The notes under the pieces were generated by a model. That model did not search any database and was not told the DNA's origin. It worked only from the letters and a program-made list of their open reading frames with translations. Shown here piece by piece: positions 20,718 through 30,489 of a DNA stretch of 57,664 nt (position 1 is its first letter; every line of letters begins with the position of its first letter). Source of the DNA: Pilasporangium apinafurcum (taxonomy: Eukaryota; Oomycota; Peronosporomycetes; Pythiales; Pythiaceae); the NCBI GenBank assembly GCA_001600495.1, contig BCKE01000011.1:579225-636888 (forward strand), in the 5' to 3' direction. Made by a program: the position numbers and the translations under genes.

Positions 20718-22221
20718 CTAGAATGTGTATTCAGTGACCTCTCTGGTGGTTTCTTCATGGCGTACCTGATCCGGTTTCAGACCAAGTGCTGATGTATTTC
20801 CGACCATACCAGACGCTGGAGGTATTTGTTGTTGCTGCTTCGAATGTTTGGCATTAAAGGCCAATTCCATGAAGTTGACACTCGCATGAGCTTTATCTTG
20901 CCATGTGTAGTCTTCGTTCTTGGGTGATTGCAACACTGATAAATGCTGACTCACACTAGTCGTCCCCGTGGATCGACTATCGACGACAGGATACGGGGGA
21001 GGTGGTGGAAGAGCAACTTGGCTATCTTCCTCCTCAAACGCAGGTGCTGAGGGGGAATATAGTGGTGATATGGGCGGCGACGCGTTTGGAATCTTTACCA
21101 TGCGTGATTTTTCGGTTGTTTTTGTCTCAGAGAACGGTTGCAACGATGCAATTCGCATGGGTGAGCCAGTGATGTTTGTTGTTTCCTCTTCTTGTTGACA
21201 GATACCTGAATTGCTTGGTTCGGTAGGGTCCACATAATCCAGAGACTTGGAAATGTGATCGTAGCACATCTCGCAAAAGGACTCGCTCATAGGGTTGAGA
21301 TATGTGCATTGTCGGCAGCTCCACGTCTGGTAAGATAATATATTATCTCCATTTGCTTCATCTAATACTGTCGCTTGCTCGTCTACTTCAACGGCGTGTG
21401 CTTCAACCACCTCTACACCTTGGACAACATCGTCAATATTTGTGCTTACTGCAGTTTTCCATCCGTATTCATTAGCCTTAGGGTGCATAACCTCACTGTA
21501 GTATGCACTTTGAGAGTTGTCATTGTACGACTGCTCTCCACTTTCAGCAGCATCATAGTTACTCTCTGCACTGAAGCTAGGATACGTCCAGCCTTCAGCT
21601 GTTGCGTAGTTTTGGTCAGAACTATTGACATTGTCATTCGACGTAGTCCCTGCTATAGTGGTGTAATCATATGTTTGCCATTGTTCCGCTTGAGCTTGGT
21701 CGGTAAAATTGGCAGAAGGACGAACGACTTCATAGTAAACATCATATCCATACGTCTGTTGTGTTGTTTCATCCAGAACCTGCTGAATCGCAATCTTCAA
21801 TCGTACAGGAATCTCTAGTCTAAATAAGAGGCGCCAAAATATCAACGAAGAGCCGTACAGTCAGCCACTTGATGATTCCACTCGTAACCATCAGCAACAC
21901 CAAAAAAGAAACTTACGCATGCCACTCTTCGGTTGCTTCTCGAGCTACTCGAAGATCACTTGCTGTCTGAAACCAGTGCTTACTAAGCAAGGATATAGTA
22001 AAGAGAAATCCATCGAGCCAGACCCGTCAAGCTAACACCTTTCGTCGACATGATTGCCAAACACGATTAAGAACTAACACTTACGTGACCAGATAATCGC
22101 AGATTTTCTGGATTTCATCATGGTTACTGACTGCCTTGCCAATGCGCTGTGCGGCAGCCCAAAGCACCTCGGCTGTGGTGGCGTCATCGCGGATGCAGCG
22201 CACCATTGCACTTGACTCCAT
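20718..22221 (-). CDS. RanBP2-type zinc-finger protein of unknown function
   Basis: Three exons fit: 22221-22085, 21982-21917 and 21819-20718, with introns of 102 and 97 bases and frame preserved throughout, giving about 434 residues. The N-terminal 80 residues, spread over all three exons (EVLWAAAQRIGKAVSNHDE, then SDLRVAREATEEWH), form a conserved-looking helical unit I cannot name. Near residue 250 is one RanBP2/Npl4-type finger, TWSCRQCTYLNPMSESFCEMC (W-x-C-x2-C-x10-C-x2-C), a fold that binds ubiquitin or single-stranded RNA. The rest is Ser/Tyr/Gln-rich and disordered, with a proline stretch (VALPPPPPYPVV). A role in ubiquitin or RNA handling is only suggested by the finger. Confidence 0.7.
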
Positions 22222-22345
22222 TGCCTCGCTAGCTTTTGTTCAAGTGTGTGGCTGTCACTCAGATCGAGTCGATCTTATCTTGACTTTATGCCACCCTAAA
22301 ATAGCCCCAGGAGCTGTGATGGGATTAGAGATCCTGTAAGCTTGC

Positions 22346-24901
22346 CTAGGGATGCTGCTGTTTTCGATGTACTTCTAGTCCTCTTAAAGTTGCGTAAGTC
22401 TTTGGACATTTTTCCACCCCACAGACAAACCGGGGTTTGTCATCCTTGTCATTAGCGGTAGCTTTGATGGTCGCAAGCGGAGTTTTATGGACACTCCTCA
22501 GATGCTTTTTCCATGAAGCAGCGGAAGTGAATGAGGCGCCACATAACATATCCAAGCACGTATATCGCACATGAAGCCGTGCGTGCTCACGAAGGTCATG
22601 TTCTGTGGATAGAAGCTGATAGCAATCGCAAGATGGACAGAGTTGCACTGCAAATGACGGCCCATCGTTATTGTCGTCTTGTGCAACAAAATCGGAAGTA
22701 GATCGCTGGAGTATTTTTGAGTGAAGCTGCTGCTTTCGACGCAATTTCTTCCGGGCTTCCCGTCGTTTTATAAACATTTCGCGCCAATCATGGTAGTAAT
22801 GGGGGCCGTGCAGGCAAACTGGAGCACTGGAGGGATTAGTACGGATCGAGTTGGTTAAATAGAGCGCCTTCCACAACCGATTTGATTTGCTAATATTTGC
22901 AAACGCGCGGCAAACAAGTGCTAATCGGCACAGCCGCTTCGCTGTCATGAAAGAGCAAACCTGCTCCATAATTTCCGGTAAAAAAACCACATTCATCTTC
23001 CGCATCTCACTTTCGGGATCGACACGAAGAAGCTTCAGCTTTCTTGTATTTTTCATCTGCAGCTTACGCTTGTGCTGCAGATCGTCATTTGAGAAAGCAT
23101 TATGGCCAAGAGCAGAAATTCGATGACCACCCAACAATGCATGGATCTTCACATAGCTTTTGTCCGCTTTTCGCAAGGTAATGGAAGCCATAATGCGTTC
23201 CCATTGATCAGTTTTATACTCTAACATGTTCTGGTCAGGATTTGTATCTCCGTCTGGTTGCTCCTGTGCATGATAATAATCTGCGGTGAACGCCGCAATG
23301 TCGTCGCTTTTGAGGTCGACCCACTCTTTCCAAAAGGTCGTCATCCATCCTAACGGCAACATATAAAGAGCCTGCTCCTCAATTTCGCCACAAAATCGCT
23401 CCTGAAACTGGAGTATATCCAGTTTTGACACGGATTTGAGCTCATCATACATTTCATTACCACCCTCAACAACAATGTGTGAATGGTGATCATCTTTCAA
23501 GCTTGTGCGTCGATGGATGGCGATATATAGAATCAGAAACACGAGCTCTATGCGTCTATGAGAGTCCATTTCTCGTGTATACACGTCGAAGAGCAGATCA
23601 AGCACTTTCATCACGGACATCATCTCCACCAAATCGATGTGAGCACACAATCCGACAAGGAAGTAAAGCAAGTGATGGGTTGTGTTGTCTTCAGCGATCA
23701 ATATCCCCTTCGCTTCTTTTTCGCTGATGTAATTAATTAACGCGTCCGTAATGGCAAACGCCAGCCCCCTCACAAAGATGCATGACACAGCTGTGAAGAT
23801 TCCAAGGCTGTATGGGATAGCGCATGTCTTCTGCTCAACAGAACCTGCTGCACCAGCATCAACCTCTTCTGTCACCATCTTCATGATTATCTTCGATAGT
23901 GCGTGCCTGGCGATCGCATTCGAGCGAGAGCACGTAAACATAAACTCCTGCAATCCAATCAAGAACTTTTCTATCAAAAGATCATCAAACATACCATTCG
24001 ATCGCTTGCTGCCACCCGCAAGTGCGTCGGCAGAACCTTCCGTCGAATGGTTATCATGCTTCAAACACATACTATTCTGGAACAACACGCAATACACCAT
24101 GAACTGGATGATGTTCTCCAACAGCACTGCTGATGTGGAGATAGCGATTGTATCTGGTGACGCAGCATGTAACGCCTCCACGAGTCTCCACAATCCCGTT
24201 ATCTGTGCGAACCGGCAATTCACTCGCCCATACCGCTCTTGTGATGATTTCTCGCGCAAAATTTGCTGGAAAACGGTTGGAAACTTGACTGCCAGACGCT
24301 CCACATATGGTAACAATGTCTCCCACACCGAAAAGCATGGCATGGCATGAAACGCCGGTTTCCGTTGCTGCCATTCACATGCACGACTATGTTGCCCCGT
24401 ACGAGTCGTGCATGACGTAAATAGTTGATCGCATAGTATATGCAACACCAATTTTGCGCTAAACGAGTCATCTTCATCATCGTAACTTTCTGTAGTAGAT
24501 GAATGCTGTAAAGCCAATCGATCGAGCTCTTCACAGAGCAACATACTCGCGCCACTGTGCACAGCACTGCGTGTCATCCACTGCGCCTGTGGATTGCGGA
24601 ACACGTGGCGTATCATGGATGCATGCTTTAGCTGCTGCTCTTGGTGCTTCGTAACCGGATACAAAGAGTTCACAAAGGTGCACAACTCTGGAAACTCGAA
24701 CATAATCTGCTCATGCGACAGCTGCGTTGGACGTAATTGCGATTGGAAAAGACGACGTGCGGCAATGCTGATCTGTGTATTGAGATCCTGAAGATACTGC
24801 TGCTCCATATTTGATGAATTTCGCGGTGAAGATGGCAAGATACTCGCACTAGTCAAGTTGCTCTTCACCATGCTGCTCCTGCCATTGCTGTAGACTTCCA
24901 T
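22346..24901 (-). CDS. F-box protein with C-terminal C2H2 zinc fingers
   Basis: 851 residues in one exon from ATG 24901. The first 620 residues are helical and unassigned. Around residue 635 an F-box is recognisable (VVFLPEIMEQVCSFMTAKRL, then CRLALVCRAF and NRLWKALYL). It would dock the protein to Skp1 in an SCF ubiquitin ligase. The last 95 residues contain Cys/His pairs of C2H2 type: CPSCDCYQLLSTEHDLREHARLH, C...C in LDMLCGASFTSAASWKKHLRSVH and CGVEKCPKTYATLRGLEVHRK. F-box plus C2H2 in one chain suggests a substrate receptor acting on, or at, nucleic acid, which is inference. Its promoter lies in 24902-25350. Confidence 0.72.
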   Translation of the reverse strand: MEVYSNGRSSMVKSNLTSASILPSSPRNSSNMEQQYLQDLNTQISIAARRLFQSQLRPTQLSHEQIMFEFPELCTFVNSLYPVTKHQEQQLKHASMIRHVFRNPQAQWMTRSAVHSGASMLLCEELDRLALQHSSTTESYDDEDDSFSAKLVLHILCDQLFTSCTTRTGQHSRACEWQQRKPAFHAMPCFSVWETLLPYVERLAVKFPTVFQQILREKSSQERYGRVNCRFAQITGLWRLVEALHAASPDTIAISTSAVLLENIIQFMVYCVLFQNSMCLKHDNHSTEGSADALAGGSKRSNGMFDDLLIEKFLIGLQEFMFTCSRSNAIARHALSKIIMKMVTEEVDAGAAGSVEQKTCAIPYSLGIFTAVSCIFVRGLAFAITDALINYISEKEAKGILIAEDNTTHHLLYFLVGLCAHIDLVEMMSVMKVLDLLFDVYTREMDSHRRIELVFLILYIAIHRRTSLKDDHHSHIVVEGGNEMYDELKSVSKLDILQFQERFCGEIEEQALYMLPLGWMTTFWKEWVDLKSDDIAAFTADYYHAQEQPDGDTNPDQNMLEYKTDQWERIMASITLRKADKSYVKIHALLGGHRISALGHNAFSNDDLQHKRKLQMKNTRKLKLLRVDPESEMRKMNVVFLPEIMEQVCSFMTAKRLCRLALVCRAFANISKSNRLWKALYLTNSIRTNPSSAPVCLHGPHYYHDWREMFIKRREARKKLRRKQQLHSKILQRSTSDFVAQDDNNDGPSFAVQLCPSCDCYQLLSTEHDLREHARLHVRYTCLDMLCGASFTSAASWKKHLRSVHKTPLATIKATANDKDDKPRFVCGVEKCPKTYATLRGLEVHRKQQHP

Positions 24902-25352
24902 AGACTGTTGTAGTTGTTGGTTGACACCATTGGAATTTCATTATTGGATGAAAAGATTACAAAATATTATTTTTGACCAATACATTTTTTATATATTTTC
25001 TACCAATCATGTATCTATATCAGAAAACGGTTTGGTAGCACCTTATTTAGTGTCATCATTGAAGCTGAATATCCATCACGCCAGCAGGATGATGATCTAA
25101 TATTCCTTAGGACAGCAGCAACGATGCAAGCACACTTGACTGTGCAGATTCACTTTGCCTTGACTTGGTGTCGACTTTACTACTTATTCTTACGCGCTCA
25201 TTTTAAGTCCTTTACACCGTTGGAGACTTCAAACGCTCTGGGGATCCTAAAAAAAGTTCGATCACCTCAGCGGTGTAAATTATGGTTTATGCGGTTGACG
25301 TAACAGCGCCATCTGCCAATGGCAGGCGTGTCTGGCGACTCAGATATTCTGG
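24902..25352. other. AT-rich spacer with short inverted repeat
   Basis: 450 bases without a gene. A 9-base inverted pair, TTTACACCG near 25211 and CGGTGTAAA near 25270, brackets about 50 bases just downstream of the Fanzor relic on the minus strand. It could mark the end of that element or be chance. The left part must hold the promoter of the F-box gene. Confidence 0.35.
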
Positions 25353-25931
25353 TCACTCTCTTCTCTCCAGAGCATGCCTTGTGAGGCGAACTATGTTGAT
25401 TGAAGGCTTGACATCTCGGGTCCACAGCCTATGACACTGTTGGCACAGCAATAGACCGTGTACAAGTCGGAGCTGTCTGTCTTCGTCAGCCTTTTTGGTG
25501 TTAGGACTCAACCTGACACGAGACTTCTCGCATTTGACACCTTCGGTTTGGCAGTGAGAGTACTGACAGCTGACCTTGACCGTTTTGTAGTACGGTAGGT
25601 TGGGAGGTTTGTCCCCAAACTCCATCCGACTATATCCCTGTGTTAGATTTTTATTTTCGATGGATTGTTGATACCTGTCAATTTACTGACTCAGAGACCT
25701 CCGAGAGCAATGCAGGGTTCTACAGGTTGCTTCACGCGAATGAGACACCTCCAGGAAGTGCCTGCCAACAGCTAGCTCGTAGTCTTCGACTTTGCGCTTG
25801 ATGGCCTTGGTACTATATGACAATATAAGGGTCAACACCAACAACCAGAGGGCTGACCCCCGGGCGTTTGAAATCTTCAAGTTCTTTAGACCAGAAGCAC
25901 CAATCACACATGGTCTCGTTCTCTTATCCAA
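25353..25931 (-). pseudogene. Fanzor/TnpB-like nuclease relic, C-terminal part (copy 1)
   Basis: A 90-codon frame (25625-25353) ends in GLLLCQQCHRLWTRDVKPSINI. This is the zinc-ribbon plus RuvC-III segment of Fanzor1-type proteins (family pattern C-x2-C...L-W-N-R-D-V-N-A-x-x-N-I). A further Cys pair, SCQYSHC, lies about 45 residues upstream, as in the ribbon. Upstream sequence to about 25931 has open but frame-shifted stretches. No start, RuvC-I or RuvC-II motif is readable. Fanzors are eukaryotic relatives of TnpB, RNA-guided nucleases carried by transposons. This copy is truncated and presumably inactive. Confidence 0.6.
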
Positions 25932-27950
25932 TGTTAGCCATTACCTTCCGAAGCAACTGAAGTACCGTAGCAAATTCTTTTTCGAACGTTGATCCACAAG
26001 GAATGTTGCACATCGATGTTCGTCGACAATCCGTGCAAGCATCAGTCCCACTATTTGTGACAACGTCATCATCATCATGGTCATACCTCCTTCCACGCTT
26101 ATAGAAATGAACATGCACCATCCCATCGCCATGGTTCTGAAAACACGCCATATTGGTGGATCAAGTGGAAGAACACGACGATTCGATGGAAATGACTGAA
26201 GGAAATCCGATATGGATATCTTCTACAGACACTTACTGAAATGCACACGAAGTGAATATCGATGCATGAAGACGCCAACGCATCAGCAGTGATTAAGTTT
26301 CAATAGCCATCATTTAGGAACCGGGTCTATCGAAATGGACATCCCAAGCGAACGTTTCATAACGATACTCGAACTACTATAGCTATTTTGATGGATTCGA
26401 TATGCGACCAAGCTCGCAATGCATTCGTTTGGTGGATATCTCAAAATAGAAAACTGTTTTTGTATTCTTAGTAAATGAGTACCACACCTTGATTTGGGCT
26501 CGAAACTCGGAAGGGTGATGATCGAAAACGGAGCGTCCACTTAAGATGTCCATTTCAAATATCGTTTTTGACAAAAACAATTCTTGAATGATGATCGGTA
26601 ATAACTGAGCATTATTGTGGAAGCGTTTAAACTATCCACCATGTTTTGGACTTTCACACCTGCATGAGCATGCTGATTTAGCTCCTGAACGCATATGCCA
26701 CCAAATCGACCTGTACCGAGGACACAAAATTTGTACAAGGTGTACTTCGATGGCAAAACCTGATCAAAAGACTACAATCCCGGTTTCATGTATACGCTGA
26801 AGCTCCTTGAGCCACTTCAAGCGAATAGTGTTGTCCTTCCACTTGATTCACTGGCTTCTTGGTGGCGGCTGCGATAGCTTGGCACATGTTTAGTTCTATG
26901 AGTGCCGAGGACGCGCTGTTTAAACGGGTCCGAATCTCCACAAGTGCGTGATTATTACTAATTGTTACGAAGACATCTTGCGTTGGCTGGTTGGTGTTTT
27001 TGTATTACATGCTTTGGAAATTGGTCCAGGAGCAGAAGCGAGTGTTGTTTGTCACAACATGGTCCGTAATCTACTTTGATGTCAGCAACATGCTTGAGTA
27101 CGCACAGTTCTCAAGTTCACTCAATCATCGGTTTTGGATCCTAGATTTATGATTGCATCCAATAACCCCATAGACATTTATGGTTTCATCATTCACGTCT
27201 GTGCGTTTTTTTGCTGGCAAGTTTACCACGAAACCAATGCATTGCTGAATTTAAACAGCTTGTTCCGATTTTTCCACTGTTTTACATACTGCTTTGGACG
27301 CAAATCGAATTAGAAGAGATTGCGTGCTTCTATTCAGAACTAGTAAACGTTTGGCACACCTGGTTTGAATACGGATGGTGTGTGTGTGTGTGTCGCAATC
27401 CGTTCTTTAAGACCTTTGAGACGATCCAGAAGCATTATTGATCGAGGCATGTCATAGCTATTCCGTTGAGAAGTGTTTTATCTTAAATTCCAATCTCATT
27501 GAACAATCAATTTGGCGCTTGGCTGATTCATATGGACAGTGAGAGCCCCTGTCGGAAAATGTAATGTGCACTGTGCATCAGGAACTGCTATGAGAATCAT
27601 TGTCTGTACAAGATGGATGACGGATCATATACAGATGCAGAGTTTCCTCGGTTGGTGGATGAAAGACGTTCCACAGAAAGTAATAGGTTGTAGATCAATA
27701 TTGATTCGCGAAGATGGGAGCTCTAAGTTACAGGATTTTTTCTTCGTTTTGAGTGGACAACCAAGAGCAGGCAAGCATGGATTCATGAAAGGCATATATT
27801 CAGTTTAACACTTTCAATTCGCTTTTTTTTTTTTTTACTTGTGTGCTATTCCTAGTGCAGGAACTGTTTTTGGGAGATAAGAATCGTGTGTTGCAAGTCT
27901 GAAAAGCGTAACCCATGCAAGAATTTCCAACCGATCGCCGCGGCTGACCA
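25932..27950. other. Gene-poor, repeat-like stretch with decayed coding sequence
   Basis: Two kilobases without a credible intact gene. On the minus strand, 26756-26310 reads as about 150 codons interrupted by a single stop near 26541 (start LPSKYTLYKFCVLGTGRFGG), which may be a decayed transposase or host gene. I could not assign it. A (GT)n run lies at 27378-27392 and a T-run at about 27823-27836. The whole stretch, together with the adjacent Fanzor relic, looks like a graveyard of mobile DNA between two gene-dense blocks. Confidence 0.4.
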
Positions 27951-28179
27951 AACCGACAGCAATGCGCTTCTATTGAAATTATATTTGTTTTTTATATTGT
28001 TTAAAACAGTGCCACTGAACTGGTTTTTCTGATTTTTTTCTGTGGGTAAATGTGGGTGCATTTTTGGATTTTGCCACCAGCAACAAACCGACAGAAAGGT
28101 CTTCTGCCCAAGAGCTACTACACATACTTCTAGCAGCAGTAGTAGACGCAGTTGCACCATCCAACCCAGCAAAAACGAG

Positions 28180-29438
28180 ATGAACGGCCGCACCGCGGTC
28201 TCTGCGGAACAGCAACGACCGCCGACAGTACCCCCAGATGCAGCAGCATTGGCCATTGGATCACCCAATGTCATAAAATCGGCGAGTTTGGAAACTGACA
28301 CACAAAGTCTTGACCGAGCCGTCGCAGCCACTTCTAGAGATTCAACGTTGCTGCTAGGCCAAACGCGCACAAATGGCTTTCAACGTCCGTATTCGCGTGA
28401 TCAGGTTATTTCATGGCTGGGACATAGCATATCTGCGATCAGTTTTTATGTCGCTGCGGTCAGCTTATTGGTCACGGGAGAGACGGATGCTAATAGAGGG
28501 ATGTTGGCAATGGTAACATGCGGCTCGTCTTGGTACTATTCACTGATATGCATATGCTGATGATCAATATGCATATTTGGTTTGTTTGCAGACGATTGTA
28601 GCACTCAGCGTACACATACCGACGGTTTGTCTGCTGCTGATCTCGTGGAAATCTTGTGAACAAATCGATCCTGCTGGAAAGGTGGAGGTAAGTGTCATAA
28701 TGCACGTTCCAATGATAACGCTCTTATCATGGAAGTGGATTAAATTATTGATGATATGGATTAGGAAACTCTTCCAAACGGCTGGTTTGGCGTGAAGCTT
28801 GGTGGTCCGCGATGGGAAAAGACTCGGTATTGTGCACTGTGTCGGAAATCGGTCCCAGGACTGGACCATCACTGCACCTGGTAAAAAATTTTGTGGACTA
28901 TCCTGACTTTTTGAATTGAAAGGGTGGGGAGCTAAGCGTTTGCTTCTCTGGTGCTTTCAGGTTACAAACTTGCGTGGGCAAATCTAACTACGCCCAGTTC
29001 TTTACCATTGCGTGTACCGGCGCGCTGCAATTTTTCGTGCAAGCACTGTACGCAACCTATTGTCTCGTGTGGCTGGACCTACCGTTTGATCATACCGGGA
29101 CCACCAATTATGTGATTCAAGGGTTCTTCATCGTCTGTCTGTTTATCTCGGTGCCATGCTCGTTGATGTATTTCATCCTGCTCAGCTTCCACGTCTACCT
29201 CATGTTTCTCGGTTATGGGACGTACGAGTGGATGCTCCGCCGACGAAGACGTCAACGTGAACGAGCAGCCGCTAAGAAAGCAGCTGCTACTGCACGGCAA
29301 GAATCGCATAATTCTGAAGTATCTACTCGGGCAGGCTCCGATTCAGACACGCGGCCGCACTTGTCTTCGGTTGGTAGTGGAAATGACTTTGTGAGTGCGG
29401 ATGGTCCTACGTCGGGTAAAGAACTGACTTCGCTCTAG
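28180..29438 (+). CDS. DHHC-type protein S-palmitoyltransferase
   Basis: Four exons: 28180-28512, 28592-28687, 28765-28880 and 28961-29438. All frames join, with introns of 77-80 bases, giving 340 residues. The start ATG 28180 was chosen as the first Met with a plausible N-terminus; an in-frame ATG at 28042 would add 46 residues. Two membrane segments precede the Cys-rich domain, TRYCALCRKSVPGLDHHCTW, then LQTCVGKSNYAQF. DHHC is the catalytic tetrad that forms the acyl-enzyme. Two further membrane helices follow (FTIACTGALQFFVQALYATY and YVIQGFFIVCLFISVPCSL). The basic, Arg-rich C-terminus is cytosolic. The CRD is shorter than usual, missing the first Cys pair, so zinc binding may be reduced. 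It likely acts at Golgi or plasma membrane. Confidence 0.9.
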
Positions 29439-29695
29439 CGTTTTGGCTACTATCCTTGCTTGCCTTCTGCACTTGCCGCATCATTTGTATTGAATAACTT
29501 AGTAAATTACAATAATAAGTACTTGAGACACCTAGCAGTTTTGTTGCAAACTTAGTTTGCTTCGTGAAACCAATTGAACCACAGCATCATGTAACTTCAA
29601 AGCATCTTTTCTTTTTGATTGCCTAGTATTTGGCAACTCAAAAATTCGTACGTAAATCACTGCCAACATTATAGTCTATATCGTGAAAAACGTAT

Positions 29696-30286
29696 CTATC
29701 CTTGTTTTACTTGCTTCACTGCTTCCTCCACTCGTTTGTGAATCGTTGGCAGGATCTTGATGTGCGAATCCACACACTTCAGCACGCAAGAATCCATCTC
29801 CTTCTGGATGCCGGCCATCTGGGAGTCGCTTGGGCTACCATTCGCGGGCATCGAGTCACGTGCACGGTCTTGGCAGTCCATTGCACAACGTTGAAGGCGG
29901 CTCTACCAGATATAGTCAATTATTAATATCATGCTAGTCATACAAATGCACAGCAAATTGCAAAGCTAAGGCGTACCTGGAAAGTCTGCATTTCCTGTTG
30001 CAGGTAATTTTGCACCTGTTGCATTGGCATTTGGCACCGTTCGACGCAATTTTGCAGTTGTTCCGAGCTCAAGTTCTTATTGTCAAAGCACTTGGCGCTG
30101 CACAAATATCCATTTTTCTGATAGAAATTGTACGAATAACATGAGTCATACACTCCCATTCACGCACCATATATACACACACACGTGCACATACACACAT
30201 AGATATACCTGCAGATCACGCAAAATAGATCGATCGAGGTTGTCGACCATCTTGTTCACGGCATCGTTCATCTTGTTTTCCGCCAT
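29696..30286 (-). CDS. FAM136A: FAM136A-like mitochondrial intermembrane-space protein
   Basis: Three exons, 30286-30209, 30117-29977 and 29902-29696, all phase 0, give 141 residues (family about 138). The DUF842 Cys pattern is present: GYLCSAKCFDN, then QNCVERCQMPMQQVQ, RCAMDCQDRARD and DSCVLKCVDSHIKILP. These C-x3-C pairs form helical hairpins like the twin CX3C/CX9C proteins imported by Mia40 into the mitochondrial intermembrane space. The N-terminus (MAENKMNDAVNKMVDNLDRS) aligns with the animal protein. It is divergently arranged with the RNA-factor gene, whose start is 203 bases away, so a shared bidirectional promoter is likely. The molecular role is not firmly known in any organism. 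Confidence 0.9.
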
Positions 30287-30489
30287 CGTTTGCTAGCTCT
30301 TCGTTCTTTGTGATTGGCTCTCCAAGGTTTCCAAGGATTTTATCCAATAATCTTCTTTCCTTATTCTATTTATCCCATAAACCCAATAATCTACAACAAT
30401 AATTTGGATAAAATACGAGCATAGAGGAAGAATGGGTTTTATTGAAAGGGAGGAGGGTCACCTTTAGCATTTCGAGAGCAAAGACCGTC
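30287..30489. promoter_or_regulatory. Bidirectional promoter between FAM136A and the NCBP3-like gene
   Basis: 203 bases separate the two outward-facing start codons. The sequence is AT-rich, with repeated ATCCAATAA/ACCCAATAA-like words (ATCCAATAATC, ACCCAATAATC). These could be CCAAT-type elements. Positional inference only. Confidence 0.35.

Noticed and set aside
27378-27392. (GT)n run considered as a regulatory repeat
   Set aside because: Simple-sequence tract with no partner or gene nearby.
28042-28179. Upstream start for the DHHC gene
   Set aside because: The extra 46 residues are low-complexity and not family-like; kept only as an alternative.
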